Shown: positions 43,237 to 54,994 of the stretch, piece by piece | Layout of the letters: each line of letters opens with the position of its first letter | Position numbering within the stretch: position 1 is the stretch's first letter | Assembly: GCA_014529385.2 (NCBI GenBank) | Contig: CM043944.1 | Location: 175,733,740 to 175,797,739, forward strand | Reading direction: 5' to 3' | DNA length: 64,000 nt | From: Adiantum capillus-veneris | Taxonomy: Eukaryota; Streptophyta; Polypodiopsida; Polypodiales; Pteridaceae | The notes under the pieces: generated by a model | The model's database searches: none | Seen by the model: only the letters and a program-made list of their open reading frames with translations | What the model was told of the DNA's origin: nothing | Program-made: the position numbers and the translations under genes

Positions 43237-44406
43237 CTAGCTTACTGCTGTGCCTCCAACCGTGAACACATAGCCAGTAGTGCTCCTTCGAGTATCTTTG
43301 TCACCTGCCATATCTGCATCAGCATACCCTTCTAGAAAAATATCAGTTCCTCCAAAATACAAAGCATTTGTTGTTGTCACTTTTAGATACCTAAGTATCC
43401 ACTTCACAGCTTGCCAATGCTCTTTACCTAGGTTGTCCATGAACCTACTCACAACTCCCACTGCATGTGCAATGTCTGGCCTTGTCCAGACCATAGCATA
43501 CATTAGAGAACCAACCGCTGCAGCATATGGAACTTTAGACATATAGGCTATCTCCTCTTGTGTCTTTGGACACATATCCTTCGTTAGTTTAAAATGACCA
43601 GCCAAAGGTGTAGAAACTGGTTTTGCATTTTGCATTGCAAACCTTTCTAGTACCTTCTTGATGTAATCTTCTTGAGATAGCTTTATTGTCTTCTTCGTCC
43701 TGTCCCTTGATATTTTCATACCAAGTATCCTCTTTGCAGCACCTAAATCTTTCATTGAAAAAGATTTGGACAGCTCCTCTTTTAGGTCTTTGATGTCCTG
43801 CATGTTAGCACTTACAATCAACATGTCATCAACATACAACATTAGGATGATGAATTTCCCATCTCCCAAATTCTTCGTGTAGACGCAGTGATCCGAGTTG
43901 CATCTTATGAATCCATGATCCAACATCCATCGATCAAACTTCAAGTACCATTGTCTTGATGCTTGCTTTAAACCATACAAGCTCTTCTTTAATCTGCAAA
44001 CCATTTTCTCCTTACCTTTTACTTCATACCCCTTTGGTTGAAGCATGTAGATTTCCTCCTCTAAGTCACCGTGAGGGAATGCCGTATTTACATCCATTTG
44101 CTCGAGATTTAGATCATGAGTAGCCACAAGGCTTAAGACAAGCCTAATTGAGTTCATTTTTACAACAGGAGAAAATATTTCATTGAAGTCAATACCTTTC
44201 TTTTGAGAAAAACCTTTTACCACAAGCCTAGACTTGTACCTTTTCTTCCCACCTTCTTCTTCTTTTAGCTTGTACACCCATTTGTTTTGAAGTGCCCGCT
44301 TACTTTTAGGCAACTCAACCAACTCCCATGTTTGGTTGCGATGTAGTGAGTCCATCTCCACTTGCATGCTCTTCGTCCATTCTTCTTTGGATTCATGTTG
44401 CATAGC
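43237..44406 (-). pseudogene. pol (RT): Copia B reverse transcriptase
   Basis: 388 codons: WALQNKW-type start (RALQNKWVYKLKEEEGG), KKGIDFNEIFSPVVKMNSIR, NTAFPHGDLEEEIYMLQP, LKKSLYGLKQASRQWY, catalytic YVDD (LMLYVDDMLIVS), GLGAAKRILGMKIS and the TRPDIAHAVGVVSRF thumb. Catalytic residues intact. A TAA at 44407-44409 precedes it where A has GAA (Glu). Confidence 0.95.
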
Positions 44407-44751
44407 TTATTCATATGATTCCGGCTCTCCAGAATCTGAGATCAAGAGATGGTTGAAGGAAGGAACAAACCTTTCTGGAGGTCTACTTGCTCTTGTAGAT
44501 CTTCGGGGAATAGATTGAGGCTCCTCATTTGGTTGACGTTGTTGCACATTGTCACCGTTTGCAGTCCTTGAGTCTTCACCGTCCTCAAGCTCCATGTACT
44601 CATCACCTGTTTCTTTTGTTTGTTTTCTTTCCAAGTAATCTTTGTACATATTTTGTTCGTTAAAAATTACATCCCTACTCCTTAAGATTTTACCATCTTC
44701 AGGATTAGGCGATACCCAAAGTCTCCTTCTCCATAGCCAATGAAGAAACAC
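44407..44751 (-). pseudogene. Copia B integrase-RT linker
   Basis: Reads ILRSRDVIFNEQNMYKDYLE and an RRSTRASRPPERFVPSF motif, usual in Copia before RT. It is offset from the upstream frame by a 5-bp deletion at about 44706 (A retains CCATA). Confidence 0.9.
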
Positions 44752-46751
44752 TTTTTGGACTTTGCATCTAGCTTTGATCTTAGGCTTCTATCTATGTGCA
44801 TGAAAGCCTCACACCCAAACACTTTGAGAAATGCATAATTCACCAGTTTACCTGTCCATGCCTCTTCTGGAACTCCCCCATCCAATGCCGTTGTGGGTGA
44901 CTGATTGATTAAGTACACAGACGTACTTACAGCTTCCGCCCAAAGTTCAAGTGGTAGGCCTGCATGTAGCCGCATGCTTCGTGCTCGTTCCATGATTTTC
45001 TTGTTCATCCTTTCCGAGATCCCATTTTGTTGAGGTGTCCTTGGGGTTGTCCTTTGCCTCCGAATTCCATTGCTAGCACAAAAGCTTTCAAAAGCTTGGC
45101 TGCAATATTCACCTCCATTGTCGGATCTGAGGCATTTAACCTTGGTACCTGTTTCATTCTCCACAAAGGCTTTCCACCTTTGAAATATGGAAAATACATC
45201 GGATTTATTCTTCATGACATAAACCCATGTTTTTCTAGTCACATCGTCTATGAATGTTACATAGTACAATGAGCCACCAAGTGATGGTGTACTTGCAGGA
45301 CCCCAAACATCAGAATGAACCAACTCAAGTTTTTTATTTTTTCTTTCATTTCCTGATTTTTGAAATTTTACCCTCTTTTGTTTACCATAAACACAATCTT
45401 CACAGAACTCTAAGTCCACTTCTTTCAAACCTGGTAGAAGCTTCTTTGTTTGAAGGATTTGCATTCCTTTGGCACTCATATGCCCAAGTCGGTAGTGCCA
45501 CACCGCACTGTCAACTTCTGTAGTTGCTGCACAAGCTGAAGGTTGTGTGCTAACAGTACACAAGTAAAGTGTACCGACTTTTTCACCCTTGGCAACCACC
45601 AAAGATCCCTTTGAGATCTTCCACCGTTTGTTTCCGAATGCAATGTTGTGACCTTCATCGTCCACTTGTCCTGTAGAGATCAAATTTTTGCTAAGAGAAG
45701 GAACATGCCTAACATCTTTAAGCTTCCATTCATTTCCGTTAGTAGTTTTGACAGAAACTGTACCTTTGCCGACAATCTCACAAGCTTCATCATCTCCCAA
45801 GTATACATACCCAAAATTACCTTTGGTGTAGTCTTGGAAATGTTGCTTATGTGGTGTCGCATGGAATGAAGCCCCAGAATCTACTATCCAGGAATTAGAC
45901 ACATTTTCTAATGAGAGAATTAGAGCATCTTGCTCTACTTTACCTGCCACATTGGCCTCCGATGTTGGCTTGTTGTCTTGAGACTCTGTCTCCTTCTTCT
46001 TCTTGGACCAGCAATCCTTCTTGACGTGGCCCTTCTTGCCGCAGTTCCAACATTCAAGAACTGACTTTGTGCGTGACTTGCTCCGCCTTGAGCGATCACG
46101 ACCCTTTTGGTTTTTGAACCTCTCCTTAGGCCTTCCTCTTGTTTCCACTGATAGTGCAGCACTTGATGATTCTCCTGTGCTTCTCCTTCGCATTTCCTCG
46201 CTTAGAAGAACACCCACAACATCATCAAACTTAAGAGTATTTGTGCCAGAGATAGAATTACTTACAGCCATCACAAGGCTGTCCCAACTATCCGGTAGAG
46301 CTGATAGTATAAGGAGAGCTCGCACTTCGTCATCGAAATTGATTTTCACTGATCGAAGTTGACTTATGTTTGTGTTAAAGTCATTTAGGTGTTCTGCAAC
46401 TGAACCATTCTCTGCCATCTTTAGATTGAACAAGCGCTTCATAAGAAATACCTTATTGGATGCCGATGGTTTCTCGTAGAAGTCGTCAAGTGACTTCATC
46501 AAGTCCTCCGTGGTCTTCATCTCCGAAACATTGAAGGCCACCATTGACGCCAAGCTTAACCGGATTGTTCCCAGTGCCTTTCGATCAAGGACAATCCATG
46601 CTTCATCTGCCATTGTTGCGGGCTTCTTCGCAAGACCGCCTAGTGGCAAATAGAGGTCCTTCTGGTAGAGATAGTCTTCAATCTGCATCTTCCAATGTTG
46701 GTAGTTTTTGCCGTTGAACTTCTCAATCTTGAGCTTCCCTTCCTCCGCCAT
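44682..46751 (-). CDS. gag-pol: Copia B gag-protease-integrase, open 689 codons
   Basis: From MAEEGKLKI (ATG at 46751; a more upstream ATG at 46760 adds MGV). Gag core to about residue 200, zinc knuckle CWNCGKKGHVKKDC near 235, protease WIVDSGASFHA near 290 (DSGA intact), pre-integrase HHCC WHYRLGHMSAKGMQ...CEDCVYGKQ near 430, integrase core Asp HSDVWGP, Asp RSDNGGEY, Glu PQQNGISE, ending at VFGCEAFMHID...CFFIGYGEGDFGY. It then runs out of frame because of the 5-bp deletion. Uninterrupted and with all catalytic residues, so it could still make gag, protease and integrase. Confidence 0.95.
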   Translation of the reverse strand: MAEEGKLKIEKFNGKNYQHWKMQIEDYLYQKDLYLPLGGLAKKPATMADEAWIVLDRKALGTIRLSLASMVAFNVSEMKTTEDLMKSLDDFYEKPSASNKVFLMKRLFNLKMAENGSVAEHLNDFNTNISQLRSVKINFDDEVRALLILSALPDSWDSLVMAVSNSISGTNTLKFDDVVGVLLSEEMRRRSTGESSSAALSVETRGRPKERFKNQKGRDRSRRSKSRTKSVLECWNCGKKGHVKKDCWSKKKKETESQDNKPTSEANVAGKVEQDALILSLENVSNSWIVDSGASFHATPHKQHFQDYTKGNFGYVYLGDDEACEIVGKGTVSVKTTNGNEWKLKDVRHVPSLSKNLISTGQVDDEGHNIAFGNKRWKISKGSLVVAKGEKVGTLYLCTVSTQPSACAATTEVDSAVWHYRLGHMSAKGMQILQTKKLLPGLKEVDLEFCEDCVYGKQKRVKFQKSGNERKNKKLELVHSDVWGPASTPSLGGSLYYVTFIDDVTRKTWVYVMKNKSDVFSIFQRWKAFVENETGTKVKCLRSDNGGEYCSQAFESFCASNGIRRQRTTPRTPQQNGISERMNKKIMERARSMRLHAGLPLELWAEAVSTSVYLINQSPTTALDGGVPEEAWTGKLVNYAFLKVFGCEAFMHIDRSLRSKLDAKSKKCFFIGYGEGDFGYRLILKMVKS

Positions 46752-46810
46752 AACTCCCACTCAATTCAAGGAATCCTTTCCTTGAGATAATTTAGCTACG
46801 AGAAAACCTT

Positions 46811-46822
46811 GCTCTGATACCA
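46811..46822 (-). promoter_or_regulatory. Primer binding site of Copia B
   Basis: Minus strand TGGTATCAGAGC two bases from the 5' LTR. Confidence 0.95.
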
Positions 46823-46824
46823 GT

Positions 46825-46908
46825 TGTTAGGAAATAAGACGTAGCTAAATAGATAATTGAGTAGATTACTTAATGGAGAGAGACAGATTTATATACACGA
46901 GATTATAG

Positions 46909-46949
<41 letters not shown>

Positions 46950-47672
46950 CACGATATACGTGGTTCACCCAATGTGGGCTACGTCCACGGGAAAGCAGCC
47001 ACTCAATGGCTTTAGTACTTCAAAATAAGAAGTAGTTTACAAAGGGATTATACCCTTAATGGAGCTCCCGCCTTGCTTCACTCTCACCACCTCACACTCA
47101 CCTTGTTGCATCAACTTCACACACTATATAATGTGTGTAGAAATGGCCTCCTTTTATAGGCCAAAAGGGCTGCCCTCTCTTATGAGAGACAGCCATGTGT
47201 AGCCGCCCTTGTGCGAATAAGTCCAAATCGGACCCTCCAATCCGCCCATGTGTGGCCGCCCTTGAGAAGACAAGTCCGCTTTTGAATTCGGCCACCGGCC
47301 ATTGAATTCGGCCACCGGCCACCGGCCATTGACTTTCGACCACCGGCCACCGGCCATTGACTTCCAACCACCGGCCATCGGCCATTGACTACCGGCCACC
47401 GGCCAACCGATCGGTTGTTTTCCGACCACTTTCTAGCCGCCGTCCGGCCATAATATTCCGATGAAAAAGAATATTCCGGCAAAAAAAAAGTCTCGGGGGC
47501 CTCCGCCCCCGAGGCCTTTAAAGTTGCCCCTGATTCTTGTCTGTGAAAATTTTTGGTTTCCGGTGAGTGATTTTCCTTCACGCACGATGGCTTCTCCTCA
47601 TAATGGGGGCCTTACAAATGTGCGCTTTTACCACAGAAAATTACAAGGGTAAATCAGGCTCCATACTTAACA
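46825..47672 (-). repeat. 5' LTR of Copia B
   Basis: 848 bp. Longer than the 3' copy mainly because of an expanded GA run (46913-46945) and an extra minisatellite unit (47280-47405). TATA box in CCTATAAAAGG at about 47151-47161. Confidence 0.96.
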
Positions 47673-48543
47673 GAAATTGCTTGCTTTCGTAGTAGACAAG
47701 TTCGCAATGAAAGATTCACCAATTCACATCCAATTTCACTTAAAAAGAGCAATTAAGAACACTAAACTTTCAGCCATGAAACTTCAACTCTCATAGAAGC
47801 AAAATTTCCATTCAAAACCCAAACCTCTTTCATGGAAACATGTAGCCTCACCCCCAATCACATAGTCATAACTTCATACAATTGAAAGGAATACTCGAGC
47901 TTCCACCTTCATGGCAACCATTTTTTGATTTGCAGAGATTTAAGAGCTTCTATATTGAAGCCCACACACCACTTTGATAAGAGGAAACCCTAATTCACTC
48001 CCTCACAGATTCGACGCAGGGTATTTTTACGTTGGCTAAAAATTTATCCTTAAAGACTTAATTTTAAGTTTTGTCCGCTGGACTTAATTAGGTGCACGGC
48101 CAAAGTGGGTGATTTGGCATAATTTAACCCAAAGGACACTTAAAAAAAAGAAACAACATAATACAACTCAAGCGAATGGCTTCCTCCAACAATCTGCAAC
48201 AATTGCTACATTATCTGCCAGCCCACCTCTATGCACTGCCTCTTTCTTCGCGTGCAGTACCTTCTGAGAATCTTCCTTTGTGCGAAACATGGCCGCGAAC
48301 GACTTAGATGTACCCGTCCCATTTCTCTTGTATATAGATGAGATTCCCAAAGAGCATCTGTAGGAATTTGAAGTAATCGTAATTCCCGATACACCGGAGC
48401 TGCCAGACGCCGTTCTTGCTCATGGAGTACCATGGCAAAAGATGCTCCTTCACATGTTCGAGTTTCGTTGAGGCGTAATCATGCCGACTTCTTAGGACGG
48501 ATAATGTCAATCTGAAGATGCCCTTACTCTTATCAAGGAGCAG
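47673..48543. other. Flank of Copia B, right; unassigned
   Basis: AT-rich. Small minus-strand frames at 48168-48510 have no recognised content. Continuous with 41836-42009 before Copia B inserted. Confidence 0.5.
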
Positions 48544-49640
48544 ATGGGCACACTTTCCACAAGTCTCACATCACTTCACACTCGATTGGATCGGATGCAG
48601 ACGCAAAACACTTCTCGGAGTCGTTCTACAACCTCTCGGATGACTAATGACGCTTCTTTCACACCTTCTTCCGAAGCTTCAGTGGATGAGCAAAATGAAC
48701 CAGATCCAATTGATGAGATAGACAATCATGAACTTCAATTACTTTATAAGATTTTTAATGCTACAGAGAAGAAGAAACTGGATGGTAAATTGTCCCAGCC
48801 CTATAATGTTCGCCGCGACAAGCGCGTGCTGGACCAATGGCTATTCAAAATGGAGGTCTACTTGTCCAACACGAACTTAGTAGAAAGTAAAAAAATTACA
48901 CTTGCTAGTTCTCTGCTCAAGGACAAAGCATTTCTTTGGTAGCAATGATGGGTTGCTGACGGTACACACACTTTCTTGGGATAAATTCCGACATTCTATT
49001 CGCAAGGCGTTCGAACTTGCCAATGCGGATTTTCATGCCCGGTCCTCTCTTCACCGCCTGAGCCAAACAGGTTCCTTGGTCACGTATATCACAGAGTTTC
49101 AGAAACTAACTCTGGAGATAAAGAATCTCAACCCATCTGATAAACTACACGGTTTCATTGATGGGCTTGAACCAACCCTGAAGGATGATGTGCAAAAATA
49201 AAACTCTACCACCTTGGATACTGCAATAGCCTATGTGGAGTGTCTTGGCGATAATCAGCACCCTACATGGAATTTTTTTGTTGGTGACAGATCTTCAAAT
49301 AGCGATCGATTTTCACAGCGTGATCGTAGAGAAATCTATAGCCAAAGACAACAGCACCAATCTCAGTTCAGACAACAAGCAACGAAGCCTTATTCAACTT
49401 CAAGGTTCTATTCTCAATATCGACAATCTCAAAGCAGATCTTCTTCAAATCCTCCACTTGATCGTGGTAAAGGACATGATTTTTCTCAAGATCGGCATTC
49501 CAATACTTAGCAAGGCTCTTTGTCAAATGCTTCTTCGACTTCAAAAAAGGATGGATTATGTACAATTTGCAGTGCTGACCATAGATGGTATCAATGTCCA
49601 AAGAGACCAAATAATCTGAAAAGAAATCCAACGCGGAAAC
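48544..49640 (+). pseudogene. gag: Element I: Ty3/gypsy gag
   Basis: 48544-48942 ends DQWLFKMEVYLSNTN...ASSLLKDKAFLW, typical of the gypsy gag core. TAG and TGA follow and the frame shifts. 48902-49201 continues WDKFRHSIRKAFE...SLVTYITEFQKLTLEI...GLEPTLKDDVQ. A zinc knuckle CTICSADHRWYQC (CX2CX3HX4C) lies at about 49560-49600, and a Ser/Gln/Arg-rich linker precedes it. The family is not that of Gy1 or Gy3. Confidence 0.9.
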
Positions 49641-49794
49641 ATCATTGAATTTTGAACAACCAGATTTTGCTAAAGATAAAGGAAAAGTTGTGGTCAATCC
49701 AATTCATTTCTTAGTGGATACGATTATTCTTATGAAGCATGTCAGTGCAATTCTTCAATTTTGGATCCTCTCTCAAAGCAAGTTCTGAGCCTTC

Positions 49795-49970
49795 TTGAAA
49801 CTCTCAATGGTCGATTCATCAATATTTTGGTGGACAGCGGATGCTCTAATAATTTCATCAGCACTCAGATAATTCAACAACTTGGCTTACCAACTCAGAA
49901 GACATCTCACTTATATGATGTATTGTAAGGTGCAGCAGAAGTGAATGTTGACATTGCTCAAGATGAGTGC
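49795..49970 (+). pseudogene. pro: Element I aspartic protease fragment
   Basis: ILVDSGCSNNFIST at about 49830-49870 is a retropepsin active-site strand (DSG, catalytic Asp kept). It is followed by QQLGLPTQK; the rest of the domain and pol are absent. Confidence 0.85.
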
Positions 49971-50070
49971 TCCGAACTGTGGTCAAGGGTTCCTTTTACT
50001 CATGGAAGGGAGAGCCTTTCGTCCTTTAGAGAGAGAGTGCAATAATCACAAACAAAGTGAATGCTACTAT
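49971..50070. other. Left flank of Copia C
   Basis: Unassigned; target copy ACTAT at 50066-50070. Confidence 0.6.
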
Positions 50071-50297
50071 TGTTGGAATTAGGGTTGCAGAGAAACACAC
50101 ACAGCTTGGAGAAGACGAAGGAAGCTCAAGGCACACAATAGAGAGTATGTTACTTAGTGTGCAATGGAAAGATAGATAGCCCTAGAGTGATGGGCGTATA
50201 TACAATGCACGGGGGAAAAAACCTCCTAAAGAGGGAAAAAATGCCCCGGCGGTCCTAGTGTGTTCACACACATCACTACCACATGTATATGGTAACA
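50071..50297 (-). repeat. 3' LTR of Copia C
   Basis: 227 bp, TGTTACC...CCAACA. Confidence 0.97.
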
Positions 50298-50312
50298 AAT
50301 CCCCCCTGGAGT
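50298..50312 (-). promoter_or_regulatory. Polypurine tract of Copia C
   Basis: Minus strand CTCCAGGGGGGATT next to the LTR. Confidence 0.9.
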
Positions 50313-50373
50313 GATGCGGTGAACGAGAGCTGGCACATGAGTAAAGGGAAGTGCCATGCCCTGAGGACAGGAT

Positions 50374-52402
50374 CAGTCCACAAAGGGGAGTAAGCCCAAA
50401 GCTTTGCGGAAAGCTTCAAGCTTCTCACGAGACAATGCCTTTGTGAAAAGATCTGCAAGGTTGTCCTGTGTTGGCACATAAGCCAAGCTGATCTCTCCTG
50501 CTGAGAGCCTCTAACTGACATAGTGGTAATGCACCTCAATGTGCTTTGTGCGAGCATGAAAAACTGGGTTCCTCGCAACTGCCAATGCGCTCTGACTGTC
50601 AGTGTAGATAGTGTTGGCATTGTCCTGTCCAACACCCAAGTCAGCCGTAAGGCGTTTGAGCCATACACACTCAACCGTAGCTGTGAAGACTGCCCTGTAC
50701 TCAGCCTCACAACTCGAAGTGGCCACAGTAGGTTGCTTCTTGCTCAACCATGATATACATGAACTACCAAGCATGAAACAAAAACCACTTGTGGACACTC
50801 GCGTGTCGAAACAACCAGCCCAATCTAAGTCCGAAAAAGCATGTAAGTCTACGAAAAAGCATGTAAGTCTGGCGGCCATGATCCCCCCTTGGGATAAAAC
50901 AAGCCAAGAAGTAAAGTGCCACTTAGGTAGCGGAAAATCCTCTTGACAGCCTGCCAATGCTTAGACCCTGGGCTATGCATAAATCTGCTGACCTGCGAGA
51001 CTGCAAACTGAATATCTGGCCTCGTGTTGCATACATAAATGAGGCAGCCAACAGCAGTTTGGTAAAGAGTGACATCAGCAGGATCGCCAGCATCATGTAG
51101 ACTCAACTTCAAACCTGTTTCCATGGGAGTGGCAATTTGTTTGCAATCCTCAAGTCCAAACTTACATAGCAATGTCTCTATGTAACTTTTCTGACACAAG
51201 GCAATACCACCATCACACTGCTTAAACTGTATACCCAAGTAATGATGCAACAGCCCCAAATCTTTCATCTTGAAAGTAGCATTCAAATCAGCCTTAAATT
51301 CAGCAATATGTCTCTCATTTGGTCCAGTGATCAGCAAATCATCAACATAAAGAACCACAATGAGAAATACATCATCCTCACGCTTTACATACAATGTGCT
51401 TTCTGTTGGACTGTTACGAAAGCCTCGTTTAACCAAATGAGTGTCAGCTTTCTCATACCAAGCACGAGGAGATTGCTTCAACCCATACAAAGCCTTCTTA
51501 CATTTGCACACTTTGTCCTCTTGTCCTTTTATGACAAAACCGCGAGGCTGCATTACATAAACTTCCTCAAATATGTCACCATTCAAGAAAGCAGTAACAA
51601 TGTCTGATTGATGTACATCCCAACCAAAATGAGCTGCCAATGCACATAGAAAACGCACAGTAGTCATACGACAAGTAGGAGCAAAAGTCTCTTCATAATC
51701 TATGCCTTTTTTTTGTGCATAACCCTTTGCAACAAGTCGAGCCTTATGGCGATCGATCTTACCATCCGGCTTGCGTTTCAACTTGTAAACCCACTTCGTA
51801 CCAATGGCCTTTTTGCCAGGAGGCAAATCACATAAAGTCCATGTGTCATTCTCTATAAGTGCATCATATTCTGATTTCATGGCAGCAATCCAATTTTCTG
51901 AATTTTGTGCTTCATCAAAAGACAAAGGCTCCTCAACATCATGTAAACTAGATACAGCCAAAGCATAACAATCTGATGCATAAGATGCATGGCAAGAGCC
52001 TGAACGAGTACGACTAGATAAAGGTGCATCCAATTTACTGTCACGCAAAGTGTGCACCAGCCATTTTGGCATACCTCTAGCCTGCTCATTTTCAACCCTT
52101 TCCTCATCAAGTACATCATGTACATCTGCATCAGTAATAGGCTGATCTGTAACATTTTCAGAAACCCCCATAGGCTGTACATTTGCCTCATTGGAACTTA
52201 CATTCGTATTTCCACCACTGAAAAGAGGCAACAAAGTGTCAGAAATGTCCTGTGAGCTTACATTACTGTCTCTAGTACATGACAGCAAGGGATGAACAGA
52301 GTCTTCCACAAACACTACATCCCGTGAAACCAGAATACGTTTTGTTTGCGGATGATACAACCTGTAACCTTTGCTTTCAGCACTATAACCAACAAAAATA
52401 CA
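50374..52402 (-). pseudogene. pol (RT-RH): Copia C reverse transcriptase and RNase H
   Basis: 503 codons open from 52360: linker, WVYKLKRKPDGKIDRHKARLVAKGYAQ..., SDIVTAFLNGD, LYGLKQSPRAWY, catalytic YVDD (VVLYVDDLLITG), RPDIQFAVSQVSRF. At 50832-50871 a 20-bp tandem duplication shifts the frame exactly at the RT-RNase H junction (DLHAFS occurs twice). RNase H continues as FSDLDWAGCFDTR, SSCEAEYRAVFTA, YTDSQSALAVARN, then TAG at about 50511 before LSAGEISLAYVPTQDNLADLFTKAL. RT itself is intact. Confidence 0.95.
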
Positions 52403-54680
52403 TTAGACAGCCTTATCATCCAATTTTCTGCGTTGCACTTGTGGCACCAAAGCATATGCCAAACAGCCAAAAACACGCATGTGCTCAATAGAAGGCTTTC
52501 TATCATGCCATGCTTCATATGGAGTAATAGACTTCAAAGCTTTCGTAGGACACCTGTTAAGTACATAAGTGGCACACATGATGGCCTCAAGCCAAAAAGA
52601 ATGCGACAAAGCTTGACTCTTGACCATACATCGTGCCATTTCCGTTAGTGACCTGTTTTTCCTCTCAGCAACACCATTTTGCTGAGGTGTATAAGGCACT
52701 GTACATTGGTGTTTTATCCCACAACTAGCCAGAAATGCATTAAATTCATGAGACATATACTCCCCCCCTCGATTGGAACGGAGGGTGCCCATAGTACATT
52801 TTGAGACATTTTCAGCCATAGCCAAAAATTGTTTGAAGCACATAAAAACTTCGGACTTCGCTTTAAGCGGAATTACCCATGCATGCCTGGAGTAATCATC
52901 AATGAAAGTCACGAAGTACAGGTAATTGCCCAAGGACGGAGTTTGCATGGGCCCACAAACATCTCTATGCACAAGCTGCAACCTGCATGTGGCCCTAACT
53001 GAACCATCCTTTGGAAACTTAGAACGCTGCATTTTACCCAGAATACAGCCTTCACAAACATGTTTGACAGGTGCTTCAAGAGGCGGCAAAGAAGCAACCA
53101 TATCAGATTTCTGCAAACGCAGCAAACTGGCAAAATTCAGATGACCAAAACGTGCATGCCAAAGTTTTGCATCTGAAATAGCCCTTGAATCTGCAACAGC
53201 ATTTGCAAAATTTTTTCCACACTTGTCATACAAAGTGAGCTTATACAGCCCACGGCACAAAAGCCCAGATGCAACAATTTCATCACCAAAATTGAGATCA
53301 TGAACAGTACATCTGTCATCCACAAATTTGACTACAAGTCCAAGTCTAGCAAGTGCGGATACAGACAAGAGATTCTTCTTGATCCCAGGTACATAAAGTG
53401 CATCAACAAGTGTGAAGGAACTGCCATTAGCAGCAGTGAGCACAATCTTTCCAACTCCCTGAACTGGATAAGAGGCATTGTTGGCACAAGTGACTGAATT
53501 CCCATGAGGGACAGACTCGAGAGAGGTAAACAATTCACGATGTGAGGTAATGTGCTTTGTAGCACCACTGTCGAAATACCACACATGTGAATCTGCAGCA
53601 ACTAACAAGCATGCATCATGGACAGCAGGATTGTAAGTGCACTCTGCGCTAAAAGCCCATTCTGCATCAACATCAGCATCACAATCTCCTTTCACAGAAG
53701 ACTCAACAATGGCTGCATTTGTAGTGGAACCAGCATTTGCAATGGAACCACCCTCTTTCTTCTTAGCCTCTTTGGCCTTCAACTTAGGACACGACTTGAT
53801 CAAGTGATCATTGGCTTTACAATAATGGCAACGCATCTTCTTTTTTCCCTTATCACCAGAATTGCCAGACGAAGTGCTGCCAACAGAAGCATTAGGAACA
53901 GAATTTTTGCCACTCGCAGCAGAACCATAAAAAGTGGCTGCATTACTGGTACCACCCTTTCTTTGAGAAGCAATAAAAGCCTGTTCAACTGCACGCTGCC
54001 TAGTCCTGTTTTTTCTAGAAAGTGACTCTTGCAACAGTAATGTGCATAATGCATCAAACTTGACAACTTCAGGATTTCCTTGGGTCATGAGTCTCCAAGT
54101 ACTAGCAAAAGTCTGGTAGGAATCTGGTAAGGCATCAAGAACAGTCTGCACAAGGGAACTGTCCAAAATGACTTCACCTGCAGAAATGAGTTGCTCATTA
54201 ATATCCTTGACACTAGCAAGGAAAGTGTCCATATCATCCTCCTCATGCATAATCTTCGACTCTAGCTCTTTACACAGCAAAGCAATTTTAGTCTCATTGC
54301 GGCTTGCATAAAGACCTGCTAGAATATCCCAAGCCTGTTTTGCAGATTTTGCTGAACGGATGTGAGGAATAATGGTGCGCTTCACAGACAACGCAATCAA
54401 TGCATGAGCCTGCGCATCCTTAACATCCCAACGAGCTTGTTCTGTCGTAGGCAAAACAACTCTAACAGCTACAATCCTTGCAGCAAGACCTGCAACATCC
54501 TCAACATCGCCTACATCTTCAGAACCAGGACGTACATCAATGCCCTGCACAATGTTCCAGACACCTTTTGACACAAGAACATGTTGCATCATATAAGCCC
54601 ACATAGGGTAGTTGTCCCCATCCAACCTGTCCTCATCAGCAAACATCTTGAACACATCTGTGTTGTTGTTGTCAGCCATG
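52403..54680 (-). pseudogene. gag-pol: Copia C gag-protease-integrase
   Basis: Start MADNNNTDVFKMF (ATG at 54680). Copia gag core, zinc knuckle CHYCKANDHLIKSC, protease YFDSGATKHITS, HHCC pre-integrase (HARFGHLNFASL...CEGCILGKMQ), integrase Asp in HRDVCGPM. The second catalytic Asp is Asn (LRSNRGGEY, codon at 52772-52774); Glu follows PQQNGVAE. TAA at 52403-52405 stops it in the linker just before CIFVGYSAESKGY, which is read in the same frame beyond the stop. Confidence 0.95.
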
Positions 54681-54980
54681 GTAAATGCTGCACCTGATGT
54701 GAAAACTGCCCGAAAATAGGAGAAATGGAGCGGGAACAACTTGTGCTATATAGCACAAACCGTAAAAGACTATAAGGCACCTGTTATGCAGAAAACGGCA
54801 CTGACAGAAAATCTGCACAAAATGACAAAATAGCCTGTGCAGTACTGCCCGTAGTGGAAACGGAGGCCGAAATGAGCCCAAATCAAAATTCTAAGCGCTC
54901 GCCAAAGCTCACTGAAATCGGAGAAAGTGAGCAGGGGTGTGTTGGAGCAGCTAGCGACTAAGCCCGGGAGGACATGACCT

Positions 54981-54992
54981 GCTCTGATACCA
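54981..54992 (-). promoter_or_regulatory. Primer binding site of Copia C
   Basis: Minus strand TGGTATCAGAGC two bases from the 5' LTR. Confidence 0.95.
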
Positions 54993-54994
54993 AT

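Larger units (their letters stand above)
42010..47672 (-). mobile_element. Copia B: complete Ty1/copia element
   Basis: Minus strand. LTRs 46825-47672 (5') and 42010-42813 (3'), primer binding site, polypurine tract and a GAAAT target duplication (42005-42009, 47673-47677). The LTRs differ by roughly ten substitutions plus copy-number changes in two simple repeats, so it is fairly young. Gag-pol is near complete but carries a 5-bp deletion and two stops. Tork/TNT1-like wording as in A. Confidence 0.97.

Noticed and set aside
48168-48510. Minus-strand frames next to element I gag
   Set aside because: Overlapping frames without any recognisable motif.
50276-50710. Open frame on the minus strand overlapping the Copia C RNase H
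   Set aside because: It is the same DNA as the RNase H frame in another phase; the DSQSALAV wording belongs to the retained frame.
51242-51607. Plus-strand frame of 121 codons within Copia C
   Set aside because: Antisense shadow of the RT frame, which carries YVDD.
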